Source: Linderina pennispora (taxonomy: Eukaryota > Kickxellomycota > Kickxellomycetes > Kickxellales > Kickxellaceae). Taken from it: 64,000 bases of DNA. Each line of letters begins with the position of its first letter. The stretch's first letter is position 1. Below are positions 21,391-32,722 of the stretch, in pieces. The notes below the pieces were generated by a model. That model did no database searches. It saw only the letters and a program-made list of their open reading frames with translations, and was not told the DNA's origin. The stretch covers positions 682,001 through 746,000 of the forward strand of contig NW_024468251.1 in the NCBI RefSeq assembly GCF_002104995.1, in the 5' to 3' direction. The position numbers were made by a program, and so were the translations under genes.

Positions 21391-21966
21391 ATGCTTCGCA
21401 ACGTCTATCAGTCAGGAATATTGAGCGTGTTCAACAGCACGGGATCGGATCCGCTGGAGCTGTGGCATTTGGCCACTGGCACTGGTGCAGAGAGCACAAT
21501 TGGGCTGGTTGGTGACGCCACTGCTGATGGCCCAGTGCTCCAAATAATGAGTCCCCGACTGCCGTCCACGTACATTTCCTGCCCAAGAAACCCATCTGCG
21601 TCGCTCGGAATAAAGCTGCAATACATGGTAGTGTCGCTTAAATCAATCGACCGCTTGTTCAGCTTCGAGGTACAGGTGGCAGACGACAGGGGCATTGTTC
21701 GATATATCCGCGCCTCAAACTTTGAATCCGCGGCGGCAGTGGACAACCAGCTCACTACACTGCCACTGCAGCTTGAATCGGGCTGGAACCACCTGACATT
21801 TGATCTGGCAGCCACGACGAGGCGGCTTTACGGCACGGCATACCGAGAGGTTATGCGGGTTACGGTTAACGCAAGCATATGCCTCCGTTGCATCCTGTTC
21901 AGCGACACGATCCTGGCCGAGGAGTCGATGCCAAGCGAGCTCAGGCTGTATCGCAAGCAAGAGTAG
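21391..21966 (+). CDS. CFAP20: CFAP20 / Bug22 family protein
   Basis: CFAP20 (GTL3/BUG22) is an inner-junction protein of ciliary doublet microtubules that also has nuclear roles. The intact single-exon frame of 191 residues aligns along its whole length: MLRNVYQSGILSVFNSTGSD (human [20 protein letters not shown]), STYISCPRNPSASLGIKLQY, FSFEVQVADDRG, YIRASNFESAAAV, ESGWNHLTFDLAATTRRLYG and ESMPSELRLYRKQE. It lies 205 bases downstream of STI1 on the same strand. No frameshift is present, which argues it is functional. Confidence 0.93.
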   Translation: MLRNVYQSGILSVFNSTGSDPLELWHLATGTGAESTIGLVGDATADGPVLQIMSPRLPSTYISCPRNPSASLGIKLQYMVVSLKSIDRLFSFEVQVADDRGIVRYIRASNFESAAAVDNQLTTLPLQLESGWNHLTFDLAATTRRLYGTAYREVMRVTVNASICLRCILFSDTILAEESMPSELRLYRKQE

Positions 21967-24912
21967 TAGAGTACACCATGCCCATTCCAGCAATGCCTGC
22001 ATGTAATAAACAGTGAATGCGCTTGCATGCGGGATTGATCTTCTTTGAGGCCATTCTCAGTCGGCTCACAGCATCGCACACGAATAGAAAAAGCCCGTCC
22101 CGCCCGGTCTGGCCCAACGGGCGACGTCGAGTGTTGGGAGTCGGAGATAATTGGGGGAGGAGGGAGGAGGGTGCGGCGCACGAGCGACGTGTCTGTGGCT
22201 TGGTGAGGCACATCTCTGAAGAAATGTATCTAGACAATCGGCGTTGATGCCACAAAACAGAATCGACGCCCGCCAGGCAGCCGGCAGGTTTGTTCACCTG
22301 GTCTTCTTATGCTTGTTTGACCATTGCGCGCGAACCCCCTACTCCCTTTCAGATACTGTTGCAGCGGCCTGATAGGACGGGTAATTCGATGTTTTTACCT
22401 GTTTTTACATCTGTTTTTAACCCAACGAGTTTTTAGGTGGTGTAGAGCCAGCGATTGTCGAGTGCTGGAAGTGCGTTCGGGCAAATTCAGCCATAGGTTG
22501 AGGGCCAAATGCATCCAGGGGTGTTGGAATCCTTCACACATAACACATCCCCTTTTTGATTTTGCGCACTGACACAAACACATGCAGCGGTGCCGCGCGT
22601 GGTTCCACAGGCTACTGGGCGATTAAAGAAAAGGCCACATGGCAAGGAGCTGCCATGAGGCCGGTGTGTCTAGCAGCGTGGCCAGGCGACATCCCATGAA
22701 GGGTCCCGGTGATCTGTGCATGGGTGGGGCGCACGATATGCACGGGCACCCACTTGGCAGCATCACCAACATCCGCGATGTTCCTGGCGACGTGCCCGAG
22801 CAGATGGAGCTGGAATATTGGGCCTCGCCCGACCCATCGCACCGATCGCTTGAACCACGTCACCTCGATTGTAGCCGATCCATGGCCGGGACTGGGCAAC
22901 AAAGAGGAGCGGGAGAACCGCGGCTAGGATGGCACACGGTTCCTTTAAAGGGGGAGGTCAGCTCGCTCAAAAAAATTTGCAGCTCCAAAATTTTACAAAG
23001 CACCCGCTTCTCGAGCCACCTATATAAAGCAGGTGCGATTGAGGGCACAGAAGCGAACGGCTTTGCTCAGGACAGTAGACCCGCACTCTTTCTTTTCACT
23101 CTCTGCCTTTTACCGCCTCGCTACTTGCAACTATCGCCTTTTGTTTTGGAGAAGGAGGCCCGGCCCAGCTATTCTTTGGTAGAAACCATAGGCTTTGCCT
23201 AGCAAAAAATAAAGCACAGCGCACTCTCTTTCAGTCCCCACTTGCACACCGTATCTGTCTACACAGGCAGCGCTCAACCGGACGAAGATAGTAGACTATT
23301 AAAGGGGGGTCCGTTTTCCAGACAACACCTGCCTTTGGCCAGAAACAAATATACGTCCGTTACTGCCTGCCGGAAAGCGACAGCGTCTGTTGACAACATA
23401 AAGGTTAGTGCTGAGTCGTCACCATTTCGGGGAGGCGGGCTTTTTGCTGTGCGCTGCATAGCATTGCCAGACGAACCAGACGCAAATAAATGTCGGCTGC
23501 TGTCCGCCTTGCCGCTTTTATATTTTACCTAATCCTCCCGGCTTCCTGAACATTTTGACACGGCCTGCTCCCCCTCTCCTTCTTGCACTCTGTCTAGTCG
23601 CATATTTGCGTCTATCCTGCTCCTTCTGCAGCCCGTCTGCACATCTGGTCCTGCCCAGTGTCCTGTGGCCCTTCGAGCTCCACTATTTTGAAGCATAGGC
23701 TGCATATTGCACCCCATATCTAGACTAACTCTTGCACGGTTATTTCTCCGTCCTGGCTGCATCATAGATTGCACCGCATTCGGTTCATTCGACGACATAG
23801 GCCACAAATCAGCTTTGCCAGGTAGGTGCGACCAGGTCGTGTTGTGGATCTTCTTTGTTTGAGTGGTTGCCGGGTCACCTGGCTTTTATATTGGCTCGTC
23901 CACACAGCACCGCTGCTCATGGTGGACATTGAATGCATTTGATTATCTTTGGGTGGGCCCGATTGTGCTGCCCGGGCTTGAGACCGCCCCTCTCCCTCCC
24001 TGTGGGCCGTGTCTGACTTTTTTCCATGCCTTCTGCTTTTGACGTGTGGGGGGACAGCGATTTGCAGAGCGCTGCGTTTCAGGTTTCGCTAGCCGCATTA
24101 GTTCCAGTGCAGGATGTGGGACATCATGTAATACACAAAACCGAGCTGCCCATGCTGCCATTGTCTTCAGCCTCTGCTGTGCTGAGCCAGACACTGCTTC
24201 TTCTGCCTTGGTCCCCTTTCCTGGTGGGGTGCGCTTGCCAGAGAGACGCACCTATCCCCAGTTCCGGGCTAATATGCGGGGCCCCGATCTAGATGCTGAA
24301 AGAAGCGCAATCCTGAGACTCTACGCTGCTGTTTGATAAACCGCCGTCCAATCCGGCACCCACCTGAGCGACAGCCCACTGCCTGGCCACTTTCATAGAG
24401 TACCATGAAGGGGGGCGGCGGTGCTTTAATAGCGTTTCCTGCGCAGGAGTTCAAATTGGAATTTTCCATGAATTCAGCGCAAAAGGCGGTGCGGAGAGCA
24501 GGGGGGGTCGTGTGGCCGTGGGCGCACGCAATGCTCGCCAGTGCCTGGCTTAGGCCGGCCTTGTGTACAACCGCCCTCTATTTGGCTCTATGGAGCGGGA
24601 TACAGGGTGTGCCTTTTTTCTCTCGTCTCCATTCCCCAACGGCCAGCGCCCTTTCTCGCCCCTGTTCAGAACATTTGCTGGTCCTTTTTCCTCGATCGCT
24701 CTCTCATCCTGCACCCTTGCTCTCTCCCCACTTGCCTCTCGTCACTTAAATTTATGTAATATTATTTAGCCTGTAGCGCTACATTGTTTCTTCTCGTTTC
24801 ATTTCTCTGCACACCCGTCGTCGCTCCCGTACATTAGCGGGCGCACTGCTCAATTCACTCCAATTCGCAGTCCTTGGTCGGCAATTCACAAACTGCAACA
24901 GCATTCGCAAAC
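21967..24912. other. 2.9-kb gene-poor region upstream of cyclin B
   Basis: The longest frame (22639-23202, 187 codons) has biased, non-family composition and I do not call it. A TATATAAA box lies at 23021-23028, followed by pyrimidine-rich tracts, and could start a long 5' leader of the cyclin gene. CCCGCCC-type GC boxes lie near 22100. No RNA gene was recognised. Confidence 0.45.
23021..23028 (+). promoter_or_regulatory. TATA box, possible distal promoter
   Basis: TATATAAA inside a near-symmetric flank (gccacCTATATAAAGcaggtg). The next CDS start on this strand is 1.9 kb away, so any transcript would have a long, perhaps spliced, leader. Confidence 0.4.
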
Positions 24913-27900
24913 ATGCCTCCCAACACACGCTCGGTAAGTTTGCTTGTATTGATTTGATCCTGCCATGTCTCCGCACCGCCACCAGATCGGCGGCAACAGA
25001 TGCAGTACCCAGATCCTACTGCTTGGGCAGGTGTGGTTTTGTGGGTGTGCCACCTCTTCCTTTTTCCGTTGCCCAGATCGCTTTCGCGGGGGAACTGTGG
25101 TAATACCAGTAAACAATGGTCTGGCGGGATTGGTGTTTACTATGAGCAAGCTGCACGTCCTACTGGAGGATGGAGCTTATCAACAACATGCACAGCAACA
25201 GCGGTGCTCATGTGGTCACGGCTCAGCGCCCTCGCTGCCATGTACCTTTCTGTTGCATGCTGCCCAATGGCTTTTCCTCGTAAACCAAGACCGGGGGTAT
25301 CAGTAACCCCGTTTTCCTCGTACGAATCCTTCTCTTTTCTCTAACCGAACCTGGCTCTTCCCTCACCCCGCATTATTTAGTCAACTCTTCGCTCCACCGG
25401 CTCGGACAAGCAGTCTGATATGAGAGCAGACTGAGAACATGGGTGTGCACAGCTCGCGCACGGCATCTGTTGCTTCAGCAATGGGTCGCCCCATATCAAG
25501 AAGCAAGGACGCTAATGTCCGCTCGTCCCGAACTGCGCTCGCTGCAGTCTCGCAGACTAACGTCCGCACACAGGTAAGGTTCCTTTTGTTTTGGTTTTAT
25601 GTTGATGTCTGTACTGCGCAACATGCATTGCATCATGTACATGCCAACACACTATTCCTCGTCTTTTTTGGGTGTTTGCTGGCAGCCCGTCTGGTTTGCG
25701 ATTGCCATGCGATATCTGGCAACCTATCAATATGCACATGAACGGCATGCAATCCCCTGTCTATCTCTGAAGCCCTCTGCGTTCCCCTCCTCGTCCAGAC
25801 ATCCGATGCTGTATATGGAGTACCGATGTGCTGTTATTGTCCTTCTGCTGCCTCGCAGTATGTCGTCTGCAGTCCGCCCAGGCAGGTGCAGTGTGCCGTT
25901 TTTGCCTGAACCCATGCTATTCGCCTGTGTGATCCAGTCTGCTGTTTTGGGGGGTGGCTAGACCTGGCCGAAGCAGGCCGAAGACCGATTGCACAGCGAT
26001 TCTCTATGCCGCACATCCAAAATCCGTGCTTCGAGCGGGGCTTCTGTAGGCCCACAAAGAAAATCAGCATGCTGTTGCATGAGGGGCGTTCTGGCTGTGT
26101 TTCCGTCTAGAGATTCCGCCGTTCTTTGACACATTTCACTATACGCCCTGTCTGTTCCCAAGAGGGGACGGCGTGGGCTCTATTTTTGTATTTCTGTCGC
26201 CACATGCAGCTTTGAGGAGGCGCCTCCGCGTCGCCGCCAGCATCTCCGCTGGCGCAAGGAGCACAGGGCTGCTGACGCACATTGTGCTGTGCAGTCTGTG
26301 CCCTCTGGCAGACCGACCCCAGTATTCAGACACGTCGTAGCTTGCAAAAGCGGTTCGGCGGGCCTGGGAGCGATTTGCTTCATTGAAAGTCCTGCTCCCC
26401 TTTGCTAGCAAAGATTGCAATTGCGTGGTCCTCGGTGATCCCTCATACTCTAGAAATTCATACGTGGACTAGCGGCTACTCTCCCCAGAGCAGCGCCTGG
26501 CTTGCTGTCGTTGATTTTGTGCTCTGTTCCTTTTTGCCAGTTGTTTTGCTTCCTCTGCTGCCTGCATCTGCTCTTGTTCTCTATATTTACTTATTTCGCC
26601 TGCGAAGGCCTTTTAATATTATTCAGTGCTGGATACGGGTGTTGCTGCCAATACTTGCTTGTTACCCAGCCTCAAACTAATAACGTTGTGTACATATCTC
26701 TTCCTGTTTTCGCTAGAAGACCGGAAGCACAGCGGCCACAAAAGTCAGCTCTACTGGAAGGCTCCTTGCTGTCCCAGTCGCAAGGGCTGCTCGAATGGCT
26801 GTGTCTCTCAACACAAACAAGCGGGTTCCGCTGGCTCCGGTGGAGCCAGCCAAGCCTAAGGTGTACCGCGACCTGCCCACTAGCTCTGCTGCGAGTAGCT
26901 CCTCGAGCACACACAGCCAAATACCGCGTCCTGCGCCGCGTGGCGGCCGCCCCGGCATTGGCATCGCTGACCTCAAAGCCCGCACTGCGCCCAATCAAGG
27001 CTGTTCGTTCCTCATCTGCATCGTCTGGCGCGGCGCCGAAATATTCATACACATCTGCGTCTGACACAGAGAGGCCGGTCCCTCTGGAGACGCGTAAGCG
27101 GCGGGCGAACTCTGTCGACACTGCGGCGGAGCCAACCCGCAATGTGCGGCCCCGGGGTGAGTCTCAGGTCCGCGTGGTGCCTGAACAAAGAAGGCGCGAA
27201 CTACCGGCGCGTGCTGGACCAAAAGTTCGAGTATCGTGTGCCAGTAGCGGTCCGCAATGCGCACACCCGGGTTGAGCCTCGCGTCCATGTGGCACTGAGC
27301 CAAGAGAGAGAGAGCTACCGGCGCGTGCTGGACCACAAATTCGACTATCGCGAGCCGACAGTGGGGCATGAGATTGAGCACCACCGGCATGTGGCGAATA
27401 AGAAGGATGAGAATGACGCGTACTCGACAACGTCGGTGGAGAGCCGGGACTCTCAGGCCACAGTCGTAGATGACCCGCCACATGCTCGCCGGATTGTGCA
27501 AGCCGGCGCGTGGGTTCACGACCCGAGAGCTTTCGCCGTTTGAGGATGCAACGCAGGCCGAGGGTGCTACACAGGTTGAGGAGGCGCCCACAGCCAAGGA
27601 GAAGCACGACTGGGATGATCTGGATGCTGATGACGCAGATGACCCGATGATGGTCTCCGAGTATATCGAGGACATTATCGAATATCTGCGGGATGCTGAG
27701 CCCAAGTACTTGCCGTGCACCGAGTACATGAGCAAGCAGAGGGCGCTGACCTGGGACATGCGGCGCATCTTGGTCGATTGGATCATCCAGATCCACTACA
27801 AGTTCCGCATGCAGCCCGAGACGCTGTTCCTGGCAATCAACATCGTGGACCGCTTCCTGTCGAAGCGGCATGTGGCCATGTCGAGGCTTCAGTTGGCCGG

Positions 27901-28583
27901 ACTCACTGGTCTGCTGATCGCCTCCAAGTACGAGGAGACGACCACACCGCACATCGATGACTTCATTTTTCTCGCTGGCAACTGCTACACAACGAAGGAC
28001 GTTATGGCAGCAGAGGTATACATGCTAACCGCGCTGGGGTTCGACATGGCATATCCAAACCCAATGACGTTCCTGCGGCGCGTGTCCAAGGCCGAGCAAT
28101 ACAACATCCAGACGCGCACCATCGCCAAGTACCTACTGGAGGTTGGTCCTGATCGACTATCGTCTGATGGTGTTCCCGCCCAGCCACGTCGCTGCAGCGG
28201 GAATCTGCCTGGCGCGGCGCATGCTCAGGTCTGGCAAGTGGGATGCGAATCTGCGCCATTACTCTGGGTTCACCGAGGGGGAACTGCAGCCATGCATTGA
28301 CATCATGGTCAGCGCTTTGCTCCACGCCAAGGAAAGCGAGTTTGTGTTCAAAAAGTACACGCACCGCCGGTTCCTGAGGGCCAGCCTGTTCTGTCAGGAT
28401 TGGGTCGCGCGTCACGGCGACGAGTTTGATCTCGCCGACCTGCACATCCGCACATTTGTCGCCGCATCTGCTGCCGCTGCCGCTGCCGATAGTGATGCTG
28501 CCAGCGAGGGTGAGGGCTTTTATGGAACTAGTCCGTTCCACGAGCCCATCCGCCCGTCAGCTAGCTCTTCCTCGCAGGCCTAG
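24913..28583 (+). CDS. B-type mitotic cyclin
   Basis: This is a regulatory subunit of Cdk1. Exon 1 (24913-24933) encodes MPPNTRS; exon 2 (25381-25573) contains a destruction-box-like RTALAAVSQTN (compare RTALGDIGN), in frame if one T at 25432 is removed; exon 3 starts at 26717 (KTGSTAATKVSS). Introns 1 and 2 are long (447 and 1,143 bases). A Ser/Pro/Arg-rich N-terminus precedes the cyclin box: YIEDIIEYLRDAEPKYLPCT, MSKQRALTWDMRRILVDWII, HYKFRMQPETLFLAINIVDR, LAGLTGLLIASKYEETTTPH and TALGFDMAYPNPMTFLRRVS, then the C-terminal fold (PSHVAAAGICLARRMLRSGK). Frame changes near 26990, 27185, 27525 and 28145 are probably single-base errors. It ends in an Ala/Ser-rich tail. Confidence 0.92.
27197..27345 (+). 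repeat. Internal repeat in the cyclin N-terminal region
   Basis: Two copies of a unit encoding YRRVLDQKFEYR and YRRVLDHKFDYR start about 117 bases apart, with near-identical DNA (TACCGGCGCGTGCTGGACCA shared exactly). Confidence 0.75.
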
Positions 28584-28861
28584 CGTCTGCTAACATTATC
28601 TGCGTAAATAGTAAACCATTTTCAAAAAAAAAAAATAATAATTCGTACTGCATAGGGCCATTCCTTATGTCTCTGTGTTGTAGAGTAGGATAAGCTCTAT
28701 ATTCGAAAATGCTAGACGAAGGAAAAATACGCGGCAGTTCGCTCAAATACTCGCGCTACGGCTTGCGCAGCCGCCGCAGCCATCATCTTGGACAACCGTC
28801 CTTCAGTATCTCTTACAACGCACCCATCTGAAAGCCATCAGTGTGGCTCTCGCTAGTCCCC

Positions 28862-29626
28862 TTAGAACATCTCTGAAGGTGTGTTGTTGGGCATCAGCCA
28901 CTCCCAGCTCCGCGGCGGCTGCCACTGCGCTGCGGCTTCAGTCATCAGCCCAAGTGCACTGTTGACTGCATTTGCCATCAGCACAGCATCCGGCACGTTG
29001 TCTCCCTCATTGACGAGCGACACGCACACAGTTAGCGGCACATTGGCGTCCAGACACATGCGCGCCAGGTGCTTGGTGACGCCGGCTGAGTGGAGGTGTG
29101 CGAGGGCGCCCTTCAGGGCGTCTTGACTGTCCTCTCCACCCGCCGCCTCATGCAGATCGGTAAGTGACAGAGCGCGGAATCTCGCTGCCAGTTCATCCTC
29201 GCCGACCGAGATCGTGCGGATCTGGGGGCCGTCAATCAGCTTATCGGTACGCAGCGCAGCATCACTGCTGGCCAGCAGCACCACCTTGGCAAACCTGCCT
29301 TGCTTGATGAATTCGATGAGCTCTTGCGCAAAGGCTCGGTGGTGGTGAGGCAGGGGCGGTGACCGCTGCTGCAAGATCGTCCACTTTCTGTCAGGCGTCT
29401 GGTATACCTCTAGTGGAACCGACCGTGTGCTTGTCTGGTGGTCAAAGCCGGCGGGTCCTGACAGCGGTATAAGGTGGACAGTGTCAATGATGCCGATGCG
29501 CGGCAGCCGCAAGGTGTTGACAAACAGGTCGATGCTGAGCTGGGGCACGTTGCCGATCGACACTGCCGGGAGAACCAGGATGCTGCCTGCTGTCGAAACG
29601 TCGTCGGCTGTTGTTACAAAGGTCAT
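28862..29626 (-). CDS. PSMG2: Proteasome assembly chaperone 2 (PAC2/Pba2/PSMG2)
   Basis: PAC2 pairs with PAC1 to build the 20S alpha ring. The start at 29626 gives MTFVTTADDVSTAGSILVLP, then AVSIGNVPQLSIDLFVNTLR, matching human 'LLMPAVSVGNVGQLAMDLIISTL'. Further matches are FAKVVLLASSDAALRTDKL, GVTKHLARMCLDANVPLTV, VSLVNEGDNVPDAVLMANAV (human 'LKFVSEGDNIPDALGLVEYL') and the C-terminal PRSWEWLMPNNTPSEMF (human 'PSSWRLLFGSGLPPALF'). It is 254 residues, single-exon and intact. The frame stays open upstream to 29941 but without family similarity. It converges on cyclin B and is divergent from the sulfurase gene. Confidence 0.92.
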   Translation of the reverse strand: MTFVTTADDVSTAGSILVLPAVSIGNVPQLSIDLFVNTLRLPRIGIIDTVHLIPLSGPAGFDHQTSTRSVPLEVYQTPDRKWTILQQRSPPLPHHHRAFAQELIEFIKQGRFAKVVLLASSDAALRTDKLIDGPQIRTISVGEDELAARFRALSLTDLHEAAGGEDSQDALKGALAHLHSAGVTKHLARMCLDANVPLTVCVSLVNEGDNVPDAVLMANAVNSALGLMTEAAAQWQPPRSWEWLMPNNTPSEMF

Positions 29627-30246
29627 TGCAGCCAAGCAAGTAAATAAAAAAGTATGGAGTAATTCAAGGAGGGAAGCGAAGGTGAGCTGCACCTCGTTTT
29701 TTCTCTCGCTGACGTAGGCCGCTCGCAAGCCCTGGGCATAGAAAGACGCGAGCGCCAGTGATCTCCAGAAGATTACGTGGGTTGATTGATCTATGCAGTG
29801 TGCGCACGGTTGATTGCGGATGTGACCCACCACACCAGGCCGTCGAATTCGGCACTGCCGGCATCGGGTGTGTTGGGCGCCGGCGACATTTCCACAGCTA
29901 CAGTTGCCCAATGCGCAGGCGCAATTGGTCGCACGCACCAAGGCGCATTGCGAAATGGGCCTATAGAACGGAAGTCGATCACATTTGTTTCTATACTCGT
30001 GACAAGCAAATGGAAAATGCCTTTACTGCAAAATCCCCGCCTCGTTCCGTTTGCGCAGGCGTGCAGCTGTTACAACAGCCCTTCGTCCTGTGGCAGAGAG
30101 GGGGATCCTGTAGTCCGTCGTATAAATAGCGAGGGACATGAGGGGCAAGGGACATGTGGCGACGTGCAAGACACTGCAAAGAGGCTTTTGTGTTTTTCTC
30201 TCTCAACTAGCTCATCCACCCTGTACTTTTACCACTCTTTTTTAAT
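29627..30246. other. Divergent intergenic region PAC2/MOCOS
   Basis: No gene is seen. Contains TATAAATA at 30121-30128 (next entry). Confidence 0.45.
30121..30128 (+). promoter_or_regulatory. TATA box of the molybdenum cofactor sulfurase gene
   Basis: Consensus TATAAATA, 118 bases before ATG 30247, followed by a T/C-rich stretch at 30185-30245. Confidence 0.6.
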
Positions 30247-32686
30247 ATGGCCACTGACTGCACAGCACCAGTCGATGACTACGGCGGCCGACTGGACGCG
30301 ATTCGGCACACAGACTACCCACAGCTTTTCTCTGACGGCACTCTGCGGACTGTGTACCTGGACCATGCCGGCTCAACACTCTGCTCTGCGTCGCACGTGC
30401 GGAACCACACCAACATGCTTCTGACAAACATCCCCGCCAACCCGCACTCGCGGCATGAGAGCTCGCAATGGACGCACGCAAGGAATCGAGCAGGCGCGCG
30501 CCCGCCTTCTGCAGTTTCTGGGGGCAAGCGAGAAGAGCTATGCGGTGGTGTTCACTGCCAATGCGACCGCAGCAATCAAGCTAGCGGGCGAGCTGGCACC
30601 CATGGACGACAAGGGCATTTTTTGCTACACACAGGAATCGCACACCAGCGTTGTCGGTGTGCGCAAGCTGGCTAGTAACAGGGGCATCGGCATTGTTCCA
30701 GCCTCAGTTCGGCGATCTCGACCAGATACTGGCACCAGAGAATACAAAGGGCACGAGTCTGCTGGCATACCCAGCACAGTGCAACTTTTCAGGCCAGCGA
30801 TTCCCGCTGACGGTAGCAGGCAAGATCCAGAGCCTGTATCAGAGGGACGGCTCGGACGCGCATGCGCCGTGGTGGGTGTTGCTGGACGCTGCTGGCTTTG
30901 TATCAAGTTCGCCGCTCGCGCTCGACGACCTACCCAGCGGTCCAGACTTTGTGGCCCTGTCACTGTACAAGATCTTTGGCATGCCCACTGGGCTCGGAGC
31001 TCTGCTGATTAAGCGATCGTCGATTCCGTTCCTGCGCCCCAAGCAGTACTTTGGTGGAGGAACCATCGGCGTGCTGGCGTTTGATACGCAGTTTGAGGAA
31101 TTCCGCGCTGACGCCGAGGCCCGCTACGAGGATGGAACGCTAAACTACATCGACATTCTCTCGGTCAACCATGCCATTGACGCATACACAGCAAACTTTG
31201 GCTCGCCAGCAGCCGTGTCTAGACATGCCCAATCGGCCACACAGTACGCGATGGCCAAGCTCAGGGGGCTAACGCACTCGAATGGCATACCAATGTGCGA
31301 GATTTATGCCACTGAGGACAGTGGCCAGCAAGGGCCCATCGTTGCCTTCAACATGAAGGACCCAAAAAACGACTACATCGGATACTCTGAAGTTGAGCGC
31401 CTCGCAGTGCTGTGCAAGATCGCTCTACGTACAGGCAGATTCTGCAACCCAGGCGCTGCGCAGAAATGGCTCAATCTGTCATCATCCGACCTGATCCGGT
31501 ATGCATCGCTTGGAGTCGTGTGCGGAGACGACAACGACGTTATTGAAGGCAAGGCTGTGGGCGCCTTGCGCATTTCGTTCGGCGCTATGACTAGCCAGGA
31601 AGACATCGACATGTTTGTGGGCTTCCTGGTGCGGCATTTTCGTGACTATGCCAAGACAGTCAACGCAGCGGCTTCAGCAGGGATTTCTGTGGACTCTGAC
31701 GCCGAAACCAGGGTTTCTGAAGCTGCCAGCGACGACTGCGAGTTGCAAGCAGCAGCCTGTGTCGAGGTAGACCAGCTCATTGTGTATCCAGTGAAGTCGT
31801 GCCATGGGTACACTGTGCCTGTCAACACGCCATGGGATGTAACCCCGCATGGGCTGCGGTTTGACAGGTGCTTCATGGTTATGCGCGAAAACAGTACGAT
31901 TCCGATGCAGCAGAAGCGGTACCCGCGCATGGCACTGATCCGCCCCCAGATTGACACGCAGAACGGCGCACTCGTACTGCACGCCAAGGGATTCAGCCCA
32001 CTCGAGGTTAGCCTGCATCCAAGCGAGCTCGACCTGGAGCACATCGAGTCGCGCGTATGTGGAGACCGCATGGACGTGTTCCGCATCAGCTCGCCCGGCA
32101 GTCTCTGGCTGGCTGTCTTCGGTCCTCTCAGTCCCCTGCTACCTTGCCTGTGAGCCCACTCTGCTCATATCTGGGATGGCTGACGGCTCCACTGTACTGC
32201 ACAGCCTGGAGCGCCGCGACTCTGCGTGCTTTGCGCGGACACGGCGCGGCGACCTATCGTTTGCCAACGAATCGCAGATCCTGCTGGTCACCCGTGAGAG
32301 CGCGCAGCAGGTCGAAGACTGGGTGCTTGAAGAATCCGACCTCGAGAATGCAAAGAGCAGGTTTGGTCCTACACAGTACCGGCCCAATATCGTTGGTCAA
32401 GTCTGTGGGCTCCAAAAAGACCGCGCGGATTGCGCCATTTGAAGAACTCAAATGGTCGCAGGTGTCGATTGCAAAGAAAAAATTCCAAGTTTCGGGTCCA
32501 TGCCGCCGATGCCAGATGATTGGCGTCAACCAAGAGTCAGCACAAGTATTGAAGGAACCGTACGCAACGCTGGCGCGCAAAATGCGCATCAACGGCAAGG
32601 TCGTGTTTGGCATCTACCTTGATTCGCTGGCCGGCGACACTACGGCAGCGGCAATCACGGCCGGGTCTTTGATCCGCATAGACTAG
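30247..32686 (+). CDS. MOCOS: Molybdenum cofactor sulfurase (NifS-like plus MOSC domains)
   Basis: This enzyme moves sulfur from cysteine to the Mo cofactor of xanthine dehydrogenase/aldehyde oxidase-type enzymes. The N-terminal PLP-dependent aminotransferase part starts with TVYLDHAGSTLCSASHV and contains NIPANPHSRHESS, VVFTANATAAIKLAGELAP, AYPAQCNFSGQRFPL, WWVLLDAAGFVSSSPL and the PLP-lysine motif SLYKIFGMPTGLGALLIK. The acceptor-cysteine region reads RTGRFCNPGAAQKWL. The C-terminal MOSC part begins VDQLIVYPVKSCHGYTV and has LRFDRCFMVMREN, FGPTQYRPNIV and GPCRRCQMIGVNQESA. Frame changes near 30475, 30700, 32115 and 32400 are probably sequence errors, since every segment is well conserved. 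About 800 residues, full length. Its stop lies 36 bases from the stop of the convergent SET gene. Confidence 0.93.
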
Positions 32687-32722
32687 GTTTTATGTAGTTG
32701 TAATGAATGTCGGAAATACTCT

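Noticed and set aside
22639-23202. 187-codon plus-strand frame
   Set aside because: It has no recognisable motif, odd composition, and overlaps a TATA box; it is more likely noncoding leader or promoter DNA.
24449-24478. HSE-like GAAttTTC near cyclin B
   Set aside because: The third unit has the wrong spacing and it lies in AT-rich DNA where such matches occur by chance.
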